Notes: generated by a model not told the origin, from the letters alone. A stretch of DNA of 64,000 bases from Liopterus haemorrhoidalis (GCA_963971575.1 OZ020619.1:26974800-27038799), one strand, 5' to 3'; numbered from the stretch's first letter, positions 21,959 to 33,004 are shown. Numbers and translations are program-made.

Positions 21959-22912
21959 TCGGTAAAAATTGTAGCCAAACGGCTAAACCTAGAGAGTTGC
22001 AATTTAGCATGCTTATACAACTTTTTGACCCGCACATAGGAAAAATACTAAAACATCTAAAAAACATATCCCCCTAAAAATATAAACAAATATGTGCTCA
22101 TCGAAAAAAAATAATATTTTTTTGTAATTCTGAGTAGGGTATTAAATGAAAGCCCTTGGTACGTGGATTAACGATCAAATTTTTATTTTTGCAAAATAAA
22201 TTATTTTGAAGCGATTTTAGCCAAAATTGTGCAAAAATTTTTTTGTCCCACACCCTGTAGCCCAGATGGTTTAAACTAAAAATCTGAAAAAATTCTAACT
22301 AATGTACATTGGTGTGAACCGGAATAGTACAACAGGAATTTTTGATCAGATTATGTTTTTGGAAAAAAACGCATTTTTTGTGATTTTTGGCTAATAATGT
22401 ACACAAGTTATAGCTTTGTAACACAATACACTGGAACGTGTATGCTGGTGTAGTGGTTTTTGACGCTGGTTTTTCACCCAAGTAACTCGATCCGAAAGGG
22501 ATAGAACCCTGCGAGAAGAGACAATATTATTTTTTGTTTTTTTTTTAAATTTTTATATTGTTTAAATTATTTTTTCAAAATTCTAGTTATATTTTGGCAA
22601 ATGTTGCATTTAATTTTTAAAAGCGTAAATTTAATAACCAGTGGAAATTGTTTAAATTATAATTTAATTCTGTTTCAATGTACACGAAATCAGAGGGGCG
22701 GAACTTATAACAACCAATGGAAGCCATAGGCGCAATTTTTAAAATTCTTAATGAACCTTGCTATATAAAAAAAAAATACTGCACATATTTAGAAACCTAA
22801 ATAATGGTATTAAGCGTTCGAATTAAAATTAACAAAAAAAATATTTTAATATAAAATTTGTTTTCGCATCCAAAATGATCATCAATAGCTTACTAAATAC
22901 CTGCAAAACCCT
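21842..22912 (+). mobile_element. GTCT-repeat element with inverted ends, copy 2
   Basis: The left end AGGGTTTTGTAGGTAT is repeated inverted at the right as ATACCTGCAAAACCCT (one mismatch in 16), bounding 1071 bp. Just inside the left end AGGGTTTT...AAAACCCT can also pair locally (21842-21872). A (GTCT)n tract runs 21890-21959. The body follows copy 1 (1608-2085): GTAGCCAAACGGCTAAAC, ACCCGCACATAGG, GTGAACCGGAATAG. It is inserted exactly where mariner-derived sequence GGTCATTTTT breaks off. No coding capacity. Confidence 0.7.
21890..21959 (+). repeat. (GTCT)n microsatellite
   Basis: About 17 uninterrupted GTCT units inside the element at 21842. It is open in several frames, which is meaningless. 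Confidence 0.95.
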
Positions 22913-22952
22913 GAAATGTGTGAAAATTCACACTTCACATCAATTTTTTTGA

Positions 22953-23511
22953 GCTTCGGTCAAATTATGCGGAATCCATCGGGAACAGTTCTATTTCACA
23001 GCTAAATGTTCATACAAAATCGAATGTATTGCAGTCTGCGATATGCCAAAGGAGGCCTCTATCTCACGGTAAGTCACATGCCGTTCCTCTTTTATCATTT
23101 TGCGCACAGCATCGATGTTTTTTTGAATCACAACCGATTTTAGTCGACCGTGAATCTCGTGAAATTCATCACTGACGCACGCACGACCACGACGAAATTC
23201 TGCAAACCAATTGTAAACAGTCTTTTCTGATACTGCTGCATTACCAAAAGTTAAACGAAGCGAATCTATGCATTGTTGTTCAGTTAGGCCTGTACTAAAA
23301 TCGTAAAAAATCATCCAACGAAAACCTTCACGAGTAATATCCATTGTTTCACAAACTGTTTTTTTAACGCTCACTGTCAACAAACTACTCGGTCAATTTA
23401 TAAACTGCCCCTGATTTCACAATAACAAATGACAAATTTTCCGAATATGGTAATGACACATTTCAATATCCATCTAGTGGTCGTTTGTAAAAATATAAAA
23501 GGTAGCCCTCG
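22953..23511 (-). mobile_element. mariner, truncated second copy
   Basis: It matches the transposase 5' half and right terminal repeat of the 20540 element nearly base for base, including CTTCGGTCAAATTATGCGG and TAGCCCTCG at the end next to TA. The left 60% is missing. The minus frame 23383-22991 keeps the N-terminal DNA-binding region (LTEQQCIDSLRLTFGNAAV, YNWFAEFRRGR, SFGISQTAIHSIL) and has a four-residue insertion relative to copy 1. The two copies also share ~28 bases beyond the TA, so they came from one duplicated locus. Confidence 0.8.
22991..23383 (-). pseudogene. mariner transposase N-terminal fragment
   Basis: A 130-residue open fragment with the two helix-turn-helix motifs of mariner transposases. 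It starts MLTVSVKKTVCETMDITREG and ends SILYEHLAVK at the truncation. All three catalytic Asp residues lie beyond the break, so it cannot catalyse anything; at most it could bind DNA. It differs from the 20540 copy by a short insertion after VSDE (FHEIHG) and a few substitutions. Confidence 0.75.
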
Positions 23512-23523
23512 TATATCAAATAC

Positions 23524-23668
23524 TACGATGGTCATTTTTTAAACAAGAACCGTTCTGGTTTAAAAGTTAACACAACTAATGTTTTTTCAAAATTTTTATT
23601 TCTAAATTAACCAACATCTTTTCGCTGTTTTTCGACGTAATCCCCGTTCCTTCGAGGTATTTTTCCGT
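23524..23668 (-). mobile_element. 3' end of a second mariner type
   Basis: From TACGATGGTCATTTTTTAAA (TA plus mariner-like tip) inward, the minus strand carries DGKIPRRNGDYVEKQRKDVG and a stop, like the (R)W..CI...GDYFE tail that ends mariner transposases about 100-130 bp from the tip. The element is cut at 23668 by the third end of the first mariner family. Its identification rests on one short peptide. Confidence 0.45.
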
Positions 23669-23759
23669 CAATAAATGTCAAAGTTTACGAATATAGTAAT
23701 GACACATTTCAATATTGCCATCTAGTGGTCGTTTGTAAAAACATAAAAAGTAACCTTCG
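23669..23759 (-). mobile_element. mariner right-end fragment, third copy
   Basis: AATGACACATTTCAATATTG, CCATCTAGTGGTCGTTTGTA and TAACCTTCG next to TA match the right end of the 20540 copy with a few substitutions. Confidence 0.75.
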
Positions 23760-24671
23760 TATCAATATAATAGTGTGGTAGTTTTCGAGGGTTCACCATA
23801 GTATGTACGTACTTATTTATATCGAATCGACCCTAGTTGTAAAGCGTATCTAGAAATATTCAGTAGAAAACCTTTCATCTTATTAAGGATTGTTTACGAT
23901 GATTTTATTTTACAGACAAAACTTTCTCAGTAACGATCTGATAAAATATCTTAACACTTATCATTTTTTGTTTAAGATTAACAGTAATTAAATCGCAATC
24001 AACTTTAAGTACACATGCATAATTTCCACACATAAATAATAAACTTTTCTCATTCTAATGTAGATATTAAACATGATTTATATGAATAGCCTAATTTTTT
24101 ATCCATAAAAGTTTAACTGATAGATAAGTAGTTATCTGAAACGTTAAGCATCAGTCTAGTTCTAATCTGTGTCTAGCCAGTGAAATCTCGTTCGAGTAGA
24201 AATAATGACTGGCTGTCTAGATGAACTATTATAATGACATGTTGTCGGACCATCTCGCTAAGTTTATGTGCTACTGGTCATCAACAGCTTGTAACACTTC
24301 CAGGTGTCACTGTTTTTTATTCTGACGTTATTTTTTTGATGAGCTGGAAGTGAGATTTTTATCTTACTGCTTTAATTGTTTTCTTTTGTGAAGATTTTAA
24401 TGGTTCTTTGTCCTTTGACATTGTATTTTTTTTTAGTTTTGTACGGTAATTATAAATTTTATAATTTTCTTTTGTTTTGGAATGTAAAAATATAAATATT
24501 TTATATATCACGTGTTAGAGGTGAGATTTTTTGTGGGTTTTACTTGAAATGTTTTCTTTTAAATATGAAATTAAGTGTATCATACTTACGGAGACCTATT
24601 TTTTGAGGAAATTAAAATACTAATCCGAAATAGATTGCTAAGAATTCTGTTTATTATTTCATTTCATATAC
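23760..24671. other. AT-rich non-coding stretch
   Basis: No gene or element ends seen. Confidence 0.4.
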
Positions 24672-24679
24672 ATAGATGC

Positions 24680-24846
24680 CAGTGGCGTACGCAGGGGGAT
24701 TAAGGGGATAATTCCCCCTTCGAAAATTCGAAAATTACTAAAATTATAATTACCGCATTTCAAAACAGCGCCCTTTTCAATACGTATAAATTCCGATGTT
24801 TTGATATATCCCCCCCCTCCGAAATATTTTGCTGCGTACGCCACTG
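24680..24846. mobile_element. hAT-type MITE
   Basis: CAGTGGCGTACGCAG at the left and CTGCGTACGCCACTG at the right are perfect 15-bp inverted ends. The flanks ATAGATGC (24672-24679) and GTAGATGC (24847-24854) match 7 of 8. It is 167 bp with no coding capacity. Overlapping minus frames of 81 and 93 residues are incidental. Confidence 0.85.
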
Positions 24847-24892
24847 GTAGATGCAATAAATAAACTTTTGAAACCAGTAGGACTTTTGTCAG

Positions 24893-26049
24893 TAGGGTGA
24901 CCAATTTTTACTTTATATAAACCCAGAGATATTTGGCGTAGTCTAGTTATTTTAGGGGGGGGGGGTTGCTTAAACGAAAAAACAAAAGTACGGCTTGTTG
25001 TCGAGAAAATTAAAAAAAGAAAGTCAAAATTGGCGCTGAGCAAAAAATAGGAACTCAAAATAACTGAAGTGCAAGAAAGGAACTTAAAATAACTGGTAAA
25101 AGATAGAACTTAAAGTAACCGATGAACAAAAACAAGAACTCAAACTAGGTGGTGAGCAAAAACAAAGGAACGCAATCTACTTGATGTGCAAAGATGTGCA
25201 AAAAAAGTACTCAAAATAACTAATAGGTAAAACAAGGAGACCCAAACTATTTGATGAGCAAAAAAAAGAAGTAAAACTAGTTGATAAACAAAAATAAAAA
25301 AAGTAACTCAAAATAATTGATAGGCAAAACAAAAGGAACTCAAACTAGTTGGTGTTGCTTTAATTAAACCAATAAAAAAAGGACTCAAACTAGATGATAA
25401 AAAAAAATTAAAAATGAACTCAAAATAACAAGCAAAAGTAAAATAGGAAATCAAAATTGTTAATGAACCAAAACAAAAGAACTACAAATAGCTGATGAGC
25501 CAAAAAGGACCGGCGTGTACCCACCAAGAAATAATCTTGGGGAGGCGGTGAGCTCAGAAGACAAAATTGTTTTATAAGGGTATGGATTGGGAAATTACTG
25601 CTGAAAATCGGGAAATGAATGCTAAACACAAGTGATGACCTAAAAAAAAGGTCCTCACTTTCAAAATGCAAGTGACGACCTAAAAAAAGGTCCTCTCTTT
25701 CCTAAAATACAAGTGATGACCTAAAAAAAGTCCTCACTTTCAAAATGCAAGTGATGACCTAAAAAAAGTCGTTACTTCCTAAATACGATAAGCTCTAGAA
25801 TTCAAGTTTATTCTTTAAAAACACTAAAACCACGTTATTTTGAGATTTTGGGAGGGGGGAGGAGACTAGCTGATGAGCAAAAATAAGAGCAACTTAAACT
25901 GGATGATAAGCAAATAAAGGGACTCAAACAAGCTGATGAACAAAACGTATCCTGAAGAAATTGCAACAAAACCCGTAGCCTGGAGAAATTACATCAAAAC
26001 CCAGAGATACTGTGTTGAAACCCTGAGTGGTGGTCTAATTGTCAGCCTA
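24893..26049. mobile_element. hAT-like element filled with tandem repeats
   Basis: The left tip TAGGGTGACCAATT and the reversed right tip TAGGCTGACAATTAG resemble the elements at 42159 and 44435. AACCCAGAGATA occurs just inside both ends in opposite orientation. The flanks do not match as an 8-bp duplication. The interior is first a diverged ~30-bp array (GAACTCAAACTAGNTGATGAGCAAAAA type, about 25035-25500), then four ~38-41-bp units of the GGTCCTCAC minisatellite (25633-25785), then more of the first type (25865-25950). Confidence 0.55.
25035..25950 (+). repeat. Two related tandem arrays
   Basis: One unit type reads ...ACTCAAACTAGTTGATGAGCA..., the other ...GTCCTCACTTTCAAAATGCA then AGTGATGACCTAAAAAAA.... 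Both are A-rich and share (C)TCA...AAGTGATGA-like text, suggesting descent from one unit. Confidence 0.6.
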
Positions 26050-26884
26050 AAAGTCGATAATTGCCGGCAAAAGACATGAACAAAATCTCATGAATTCCAG
26101 CTTAACTGTATTGATGTCACTTTTCTGATGTCACTGCATATCTAAATAATCTCTCTAAAAAACAAATCTTATTTATATGTGCCAAAATGTTAATATCATT
26201 AAGATAATCTTAGTAAATCATTAGATTTCAAGAGGTCGGAAGTATTTCTGAGCTATTTCTCACAGAATTTTCCATTTTTGAGCATCTGTCTTCCTGTAGT
26301 TAAAATGATTATACCACTTTCATTAGCTTCAGCAAATAAATAAACAATTAATGTTAGAGTTTCAAAGTTCTATGTGCAATCTATTAAATCATACGAGTTT
26401 GTTTTTCCTAACTAAGACCGTCTGCTGTCAACATACATCAGTGTTTTAATTGGCAAAGTTACAAAAAGCTGAGTAGAAAGGCGTAAGTGCAGAAGCCGCA
26501 CTTCCACCGTCTTTAGAAGGTTAAAAATGCAGACTCTATATATGTCAGGTGGTAAATGCTGCTTACACTCTGCCCAGTTATCTATCTCCTGTCACTCCGG
26601 GGGATATTTATTAGGATATTATCATCCATATATCTTTAGTAATTATTTACTGCGTATATTGATATATCTACTTCGCTTATTATATTTATTTTATTTATTT
26701 ACCTTCATTTATAAATGAACGTTTGTAAAATTATATAATTAAATACTTATTCTAAAATAAATTGGCATTTACTAAATGTAGTTTTAACTTACAAATCATA
26801 TTCTGCTCATATACATAATTCAATTATGTTTTTGATATCCATGCTTATACCCAAAACACTGAATTACCTAGTTCGTTTTTACGC
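26050..26884. other. AT-rich non-coding stretch
   Basis: A small hairpin AAGTGC...GCACTT occurs near 26486-26504. Nothing else seen. Confidence 0.35.
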
Positions 26885-27714
<830 letters not shown>

Positions 27715-27866
27715 ATGTTTTTTGAAATCTCAGTACAAAAAGTCAAAATAAGTATGACAAATTTCATCATTCTAGGTCCAGCCGTTTGGCCACATTTTTT
27801 ACCGAATAGACAGATAAATCAGTGTAGGTATAAGAGTAAACAACACATACCTACAAAACCCTGAAT
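27715..27866 (-). mobile_element. GTCT-repeat element, reversed partial copy
   Basis: It ends ACCTACAAAACCCTG, the reverse of the AGGGTTTTGTAGGT tip at 21842. Inside are CAGCCGTTTGGCCACA and ACCGAATAGACAGA, matching the conserved segment and the site of the GTCT tract, here almost lost. Confidence 0.6.
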
Positions 27867-28040
27867 ATAATTCTGAAAAATTCTGTCAATCGTTAAAAAT
27901 AAAATGGATACATATTTTTTATTACGTATTGGTGCTATATTGCATTTTTATGGCCGGTTGTTAAAGAACGAGTTATTGTTTTAACTTACGTCTTAGTCGA
28001 ATCAAAACAACAGAAAAACATATCATCTTAACTTGAGTTA

Positions 28041-28265
28041 GCCAACGGAGTGGCCGAGCGCATTAAGACGTGCAGTTTAGACTGGTGAAAACAGTCTGGA
28101 TTGTGCGGTCGGTAGTTTGATTCTCCGTTGGTGATATTATTCAGGCGAGAATAACACAATCATTCACCCCTCATCCAGGTGTAGGAGCTCGCTCCCTGGC
28201 ATCGGCGATTAGCCTCGTTGCAGAAATAGACCGATGTAAAATAAATAAATAAATTAATTAATTAA
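28041..28265 (+). mobile_element. tRNA-Ser-like SINE (family 1), intact with target duplication
   Basis: GCCAACGGAGTGGCCGAGCG begins a tRNA-like head. TGGCCGAGCGCAT is a good A box of serine/leucine type and GGTAGTTTGATTCTCC a degenerate B box. A long variable arm can form, and the head closes with CCGTTGG. The body (TCACCCCTCATCCAGGTGTA, GGCATCGGCGATTAGCCTCG, ATAGACCGATGTAAA) ends in (AAAT)n/(TTAA)n. The perfect 14-bp duplication TTAACTTGAGTTAG lies at 28028-28041 and 28266-28279. RNA polymerase III would transcribe it; a LINE must have supplied reverse transcriptase. Confidence 0.9.
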
Positions 28266-28279
28266 TTAACTTGAGTTAG

Positions 28280-28790
28280 GGATAACTTTAGTTAAAGTAT
28301 TTAAATTCTTCTTTAGCAACCGACCATAAGAATAATGTTTATACTTGTAAAAATTATTCTCTTTAATTATTTACTGTAGAAAAATGTAATAAAATAATTT
28401 TAATTTACTTTTTATTAATGTGTTATACACTTTTTTCTTCTAATAATGCTTATCAAATAAATCTAAGTTAAATGAGTTACTTTGTTTTTATTTAGTTATT
28501 TTATGGTACGTGGATGTTAAATCGTTTAGATCTAAGCGAGTCAACATAGTGGAAAATACAACAAAATTAACAAACACAGAAAGATGAGAAATTTTCACTC
28601 ACGAGTTAACACATATTTATTTTCACAAGTAGACGGAGATACTTTGAAACAGCATTTCCAATTTAATTGAAATGTAAAAATAAAATCAGGACTGTCCGGC
28701 AAAACCAGGTTTTTGGACACAATGTAATTTGAGAAATAATGTTAGAGATGAGAAAATAATATAATGGGTACAGGGAAGAAATTAGAAAAA
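28280..28790. other. AT-rich non-coding stretch
   Basis: No signal seen. Confidence 0.4.
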
Positions 28791-28794
28791 GGCC

Positions 28795-28940
28795 GTCACG
28801 TCTAAAATTCAAGTGATGACCTAAAGATAAAGGTCCTCACTTCCAAAATACGGGTGATGAAAAAAAAAGGTCATTGGCTCTAAAATTGAATTGTATTCTT
28901 TAAAATCCACTAAAACTACGTGTTTTTACATGGTGCATAA
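28795..28940 (+). repeat. ~41-bp minisatellite, two to three units, with shared flank
   Basis: AAATTCAAGTGATGACC, AAAGGTCCTCACTTCCAAAA and the right flank (TTGTATTCTTTAAAATCCAC, TAAAACTACGT) match the 25633-25835 segment, so both derive from a larger common repeat. No terminal repeats found here. Confidence 0.6.
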
Positions 28941-29055
28941 TTGGAACAAGTAATGATATTCAACCAATTGAGAGCAGAGACAACCAGCTATAAAGACCTT
29001 ACATCGGAAGTTCAAACAAATAATTTAAAGATGCAACAATAGCAGGAAGTTTGAT

Positions 29056-29309
29056 TATTATTATTATTATATTATTTATTTTACATCGGCCTTTATTTCT
29101 GCAACGAGGCTAATCGCCGATGCCAGGGGGCGAGCTCCTACACCTGGATGAGGGGTGAATGATTGTGAAAATGAGAGTAATGTAAACATATTATTCTCGC
29201 CCGAATAATATCACCAACGAAGCAGGCTCGAACCATCGACCGCTCAGACCAAGCTGTTTCTAACAGTCTCAATCCGTACGACTTAATGCGCTCGGCCACC
29301 ACGTTGGCC
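29056..29309 (-). mobile_element. tRNA-Ser-like SINE (family 1), reversed copy with target duplication
   Basis: On the minus strand: CCAACGTGGTGGCCGAGCGC, GGTTCGAGCCTGCTTCG (B box), GGCGAGAATAATATG, TCACCCCTCATCCAGGTGTA, then GGCCGATGTAAAATAAATAA and an (AAT)n tail. It has a better B box (GGTTCGAGCC) than the 28041 copy and an extra ~25 bases in the middle (TTTACATTACTCTCATTTTC). The 12-bp duplication AGGAAGTTTGAT lies at 29044-29055 and 29310-29321. Confidence 0.9.
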
Positions 29310-29497
29310 AGGAAGTTTGATAAAGACTGTATGGAGAAAAAAATACAAGAGAAGAAGCCAAAATAAAATTTTTGCCTTATTTTAATGTGTTCTATTTCTA
29401 GATTGTGATATTATAAGGTAATTGGCCCTGTGTCTGTTAAATTTTTCGAACAGACTTTTTATCTTATTTATTTGTTTTTGTCTGTGCAAGATTTCTG

Positions 29498-29890
29498 TTA
29501 TTGAGTAGGAGAAGCCGGGGCATTACAAGCTCTCGGGCTCCTCTCTTTTTGGCTGTTAAAGTATGCCGTCATGTTTGGGTACATTTTAATCACGTTCAGT
29601 ACTTCGCTAGTATCTTCCGAGAGTGGTTGTATGACTGAAAGCTGGCGTTTACATTTGGTAAATTGGTGAAACGTGTTTTTTGCTGTGTTTATATATATTC
29701 CACACATATCCAGACATTGACTGCTCCAGTGTAGAACATGTGGCAAGTGGGCCCATTGTTCTTGCGCTGGAGAAGATGATAACGATGAGGAATGCATTCA
29801 CGTGTGTTCATTCTGCGCCAGAATTTAGCTGGTTGCCCATTATACAACGCCCGTGTACAGTCTGCCCACACCGGGGCAAAATGAACCCAA
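29498..29890 (-). other. Unrecognised open segment
   Basis: Two overlapping minus frames, 99 residues (29797-29498) and 60 residues (29871-29689), occupy a block with higher GC than its surroundings. The second contains WADCTRALYNGQPAKFWRRM and four cysteines; the first ends RSPRACNAPASPTQ before a stop. I recognise neither, and cannot define splice sites. It could be a retroelement remnant or an eroded exon. No function assigned. Confidence 0.2.
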
Positions 29891-30104
29891 GGAAGTTTTT
29901 TTTTTACTATCTGTAATAATTAAACAATAAATCATCTTACGAATAAAAGTAATTAGAAATTTTTTACGATATTCCTTAAGATTTTATTAAAGATAATCCT
30001 TAAGGTGTCCGTTATGTCCCGGCTTCCCCTATGCATATTTTTATTGTTTTTATTTATTAATTTGTTGTTTAATTTATTGTTTTTAATATGTAGTGTAGTC
30101 ATTT

Positions 30105-30178
30105 AGATGGGCTGCGTTAGGAGCAAATAGCCTTTGTTGTTGTGCGCCAAAAAAATTAACCAACTAACCAAAATGAAA
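30105..30178 (+). repeat. Retroelement 3' end: stem-loop plus tandem tail
   Basis: GGAGCAAATAGCCTTTGTTG, TTGTGCGCCAAAAAAATT, then TAACCAACTAACC. It matches the minus-strand copy at 6353-6440 (GGCGCACAGCACGATAGC...). See that entry for interpretation. Confidence 0.45.
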
Positions 30179-30374
30179 TTTTATAATGCAATGATTAGTC
30201 CTTTATTTACATATACCACAGTAAATAGAGCAAAAAACGAAAAAAACTAAATATATAATGAAAACCGCAAAAATTAAATTTCTTCCAACAATTGGCGGCC
30301 TGCGAGGCAAAAAGACCAGCAAATCGATTCGTGAAAACTGTAACCTTCATGTAGCATTGAAATGGGCGAAAAAA

Positions 30375-30377
30375 CGA

Positions 30378-30444
<67 letters not shown>

Positions 30445-30445
30445 G
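30375..30445 (+). repeat. (GAAA)n microsatellite
   Basis: About 17 units of GAAA/AAAG. Lys/Glu/Arg-rich and Phe/Leu/Ser-rich frames on the two strands are artefacts. Confidence 0.97.
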
Positions 30446-30499
30446 GAAGGACATGCAGAACAATGGAAAAAGAGAGATTAGCATATTTTTTTAAAAATT

Positions 30500-31190
30500 G
30501 ATATTCTGGGAGAAGATCTCCGGGCAGACTGCCCAATAGATGAACGTAAAGCTGATTCTATCCATCTACCGAATAAAGACCGGAAAAAACAGACCGAAAT
30601 TCCTTGTTGTAAGAAGATGATTTTGACTCACTCGTTTGACATGTATATTAGATGATTTAATTCTGCAATAAATAACTTATGGCTCATCTATAATTATTAG
30701 AGCTGTAGTAAACTAATTATTCTTTATTCTAAATACACATATATGTATTGTGATAATTCAAGGACAATTTCTATTACAAGTGAAATTAGCGGTAATGTGG
30801 GACGCGTTAGCTGTCCTTGAACTGAACGTTTATTATAACTGTCTTCCGGTAACTCTGACCAGCACATCCGCCGTATGGAGATTTCAATCAGCGATGAGAC
30901 AACGAACCTTCTCAATCGTAGGCGCTATGACTCATTTCGCAAGAATATTTTAATCTATTAACATAACAACGTGTAATTGAAATTTATTGTTATCCGACAG
31001 GGTATTAACACTGATTTTTTTGCGACTTGTGAAATATAACGTTATATTATGAAATGTAAAGAAAAAAACTGTTAACTTCGTTTACGTCAACATTATTTGA
31101 GATAATGATCTAATACCTATTCATTAATTATACATTTAATGTTCTCATTTTTAACACGTTGATATATTATTTATAACAGTGGAACTAAAC
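30500..31190. other. Non-coding stretch
   Basis: A 67-residue plus frame (30750-30953) lies in slightly GC-richer DNA and is not recognised. TTCAAGGACA (30757) and TGTCCTTGAA (30812) form a 10-bp inverted pair. Confidence 0.3.
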
Positions 31191-31199
31191 TGTACCTTT

Positions 31200-31234
31200 A
31201 AACGTAAAAGTAGTACTTTACTACTTTTACGTTT
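31200..31234. other. Perfect 16-bp hairpin with 3-base loop
   Basis: AAACGTAAAAGTAGTA (31200-31215), loop CTT, TACTACTTTTACGTTT (31219-31234). No U-run, gene or promoter context supports a terminator role in this genome; see findings. Confidence 0.9.
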
Positions 31235-31258
31235 ACTACCTGTACGCGTCAGGTCAGT

Positions 31259-31848
31259 TTCAACTGTTAGCGTACCGTAAAGTACTACCAGAAAATATTT
31301 TAATAGTAATGCAATGCTCGAAACCTAAAAGATTTGTGAATATGAAGAAAAGTAAATGCAAAAGAAAGTATTCCGTGCCAAAAATTATGTTTGTTAATGC
31401 GTCCTACGACGTAAAATTATTGTTACACAATTTAAAATTTTATGTTACCTATAAACTTCACCGGCCACAGTTGGTTCCACGTGACTTTATTCCCGAAAAT
31501 GAAAATTAAGCTGAAAGATCCACGTTTTGATGCCGATAATGACCAACGGTGCTGGACGTGTTCGTCGACGAAGCCTTCATAGTCCGTTTAGCTCTTAGAA
31601 TGCAGTATTTCTTTTATGGGAAATGAGAACGGTGTTGCCAAATGTTGTAAATAGGCAGTAAATTATATTTTGTTAATAATTTATTGAAATTAAATGGAAA
31701 AAGTATCAGACCAAAATAAACAACTAATTGTACCTCGTTTTCACAGATCAGCGTGATTTAAAGCCAGCAACCACACCAAGAAAGAAAAGGATAACGTTAT
31801 TGGCAGAACCCAATAGAGAGTATTCTGTACTGCATTCTAACAGTTGAA
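31259..31848. mobile_element. Possible MITE with short inverted ends
   Basis: TTCAACTGTTAG (31259-31270) and CTAACAGTTGAA (31837-31848) are perfect 12-bp inverted repeats bounding 590 bp. GAATGCAGTA next to the right end recurs inverted near 31598. A 66-residue plus frame inside (31309-31509) is unrecognised. Its right edge abuts the hAT target site at 31851. Confidence 0.4.
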
Positions 31849-31858
31849 CGGTCTATAT

Positions 31859-32143
31859 CAGGGATCGGCAACTTTTTTAGGCCGTGGGACACTTTCATGA
31901 TTTTTTTAAATTTTTACGTTGCAAGCAGTAACAACATTTTTTGGCCGGTCATACTTCCTCTTGTAATTTTAATTTTTTTACTATCGTAAGTTTTTGTTTA
32001 CGCCAGTTTACACGTATTTACGTCGGCAAAAATACGCCTAGTGTGGAAGAAGCGTAAAGCAACGCGGCAGTAATATTTTAGCTACGCTGGGTAAAAAGAG
32101 CAAATATTATATTTTATTACGGACCGCCGGTTGCCAACTCCTG
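31859..32143. mobile_element. hAT-type MITE
   Basis: The left tip CAGGGATCGGCAACTTTTTT and the reversed right tip CAGGAGTTGGCAACCGGCGG are of the CAG-GGNCGGCAAC kind common in hAT elements. The flanks GTCTATAT (31851-31858) and GTCTATAG (32144-32151) match 7 of 8. It is 285 bp with no coding capacity. Confidence 0.8.
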
Positions 32144-32379
32144 GTCTATAGCAATAGAGATAGCGATGAGGCCGGTGCTTATATGCGCAAGGAAAATCGA
32201 CCACTAAATGATATCGTTAGTTTTTAAAGTTTTTCACTGCGGGATATTCTCAGAAAAAAATGAATTGTACAGTATCGTACATCATATTATGATGAGTTTA
32301 AAATTAATAGAACAAACGAAAATTTAAATAAAAAATTTACGCCGTTAATTCTTATCTTATCTTATTTCACCTTCAGGCC

Positions 32380-32620
32380 ATTTATTAACAGCAGTTAAGA
32401 GTTGAAGATGTAGAAAGAACAACTAACAGGCGCTGGATAGGATACTTTCAAAGACACACAGAACATAGACTAGAAGGATCATAGACTGGATCACCACTAG
32501 ATGTGAAGAGAGGATAGGAAATACAAACGAGGAGATGTGAAGACGAAATAAGATGTACAGCCTGCAACCAATGGTCCTGAACAGCAATAGAGTGATGAAA
32601 AATTTGTTAGACAGAGCATG
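32380..32620 (+). pseudogene. LINE C-terminal remnant
   Basis: Plus-strand frames give RTTNRRWIGYFQRHTEHRLE and later RRCEDEIRCTACNQWS and TAIE. The W(I/A)G(H)...R..RGRP..RWEDEIRR.AG..W...A..R layout belongs to the C-terminus of RTE-like or related LINE proteins. Several stops; a dead stub. Confidence 0.5.
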
Positions 32621-33000
32621 ATCGAAACTTTATAATATTATTATTGTTTACTACTATAGACTACGCATTGTGGATAAAATTAGAAGATAGTTTTAACATT
32701 TAAAAGCGTTTACAGATCTGATAATTAATGCACAACGAATGTTGTGACATCTATGTTTTTCAAATCAACTACGATTGTATAAAAGCATTTGTGACTTTTT
32801 ACGAACCCACTATTAGCAAGATCGTGATTTCTTACTAAATTCTAATAACAAAATTATAACCGCAAGTAGCAATTCTTTTTCGTTTCACGATTTCCGAAAT
32901 TTGTTGAAATATGTGACTGTATTTTTTGGTTATGTAAAGTGAGATAGCTAATGTGTATTTATATGTCTGTCTCATTAAAATAATGCACTAACTATAAGCG
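32621..33000. other. AT-rich non-coding stretch
   Basis: No signal seen. Confidence 0.4.
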
Positions 33001-33004
33001 CCAA

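Noticed and set aside
21856..22077. Frames with SVCL/TDRQ repeats
   Set aside because: Translation of a (GTCT)n tract.
24893..26049. hAT 8-bp duplication at this element
   Set aside because: TTTGTCAG and AAAGTCGA agree at only three positions, so I rely on the tips and keep confidence moderate.
28041..28135. Genuine tRNA-Ser gene
   Set aside because: The head is tRNA-Ser-like, but it is fused to a SINE body and tail and flanked by a 14-bp target duplication.
30207..30536. 109-residue frame with FLSF repeats and 78-residue KERK frame
   Set aside because: Translation of the (GAAA)n microsatellite.
30500..30540. Bacterial-type promoters, ribosome-binding sites or terminators anywhere in the window
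   Set aside because: The sequence is eukaryotic and hairpins are not followed by U-runs near genes, so such labels would be meaningless.
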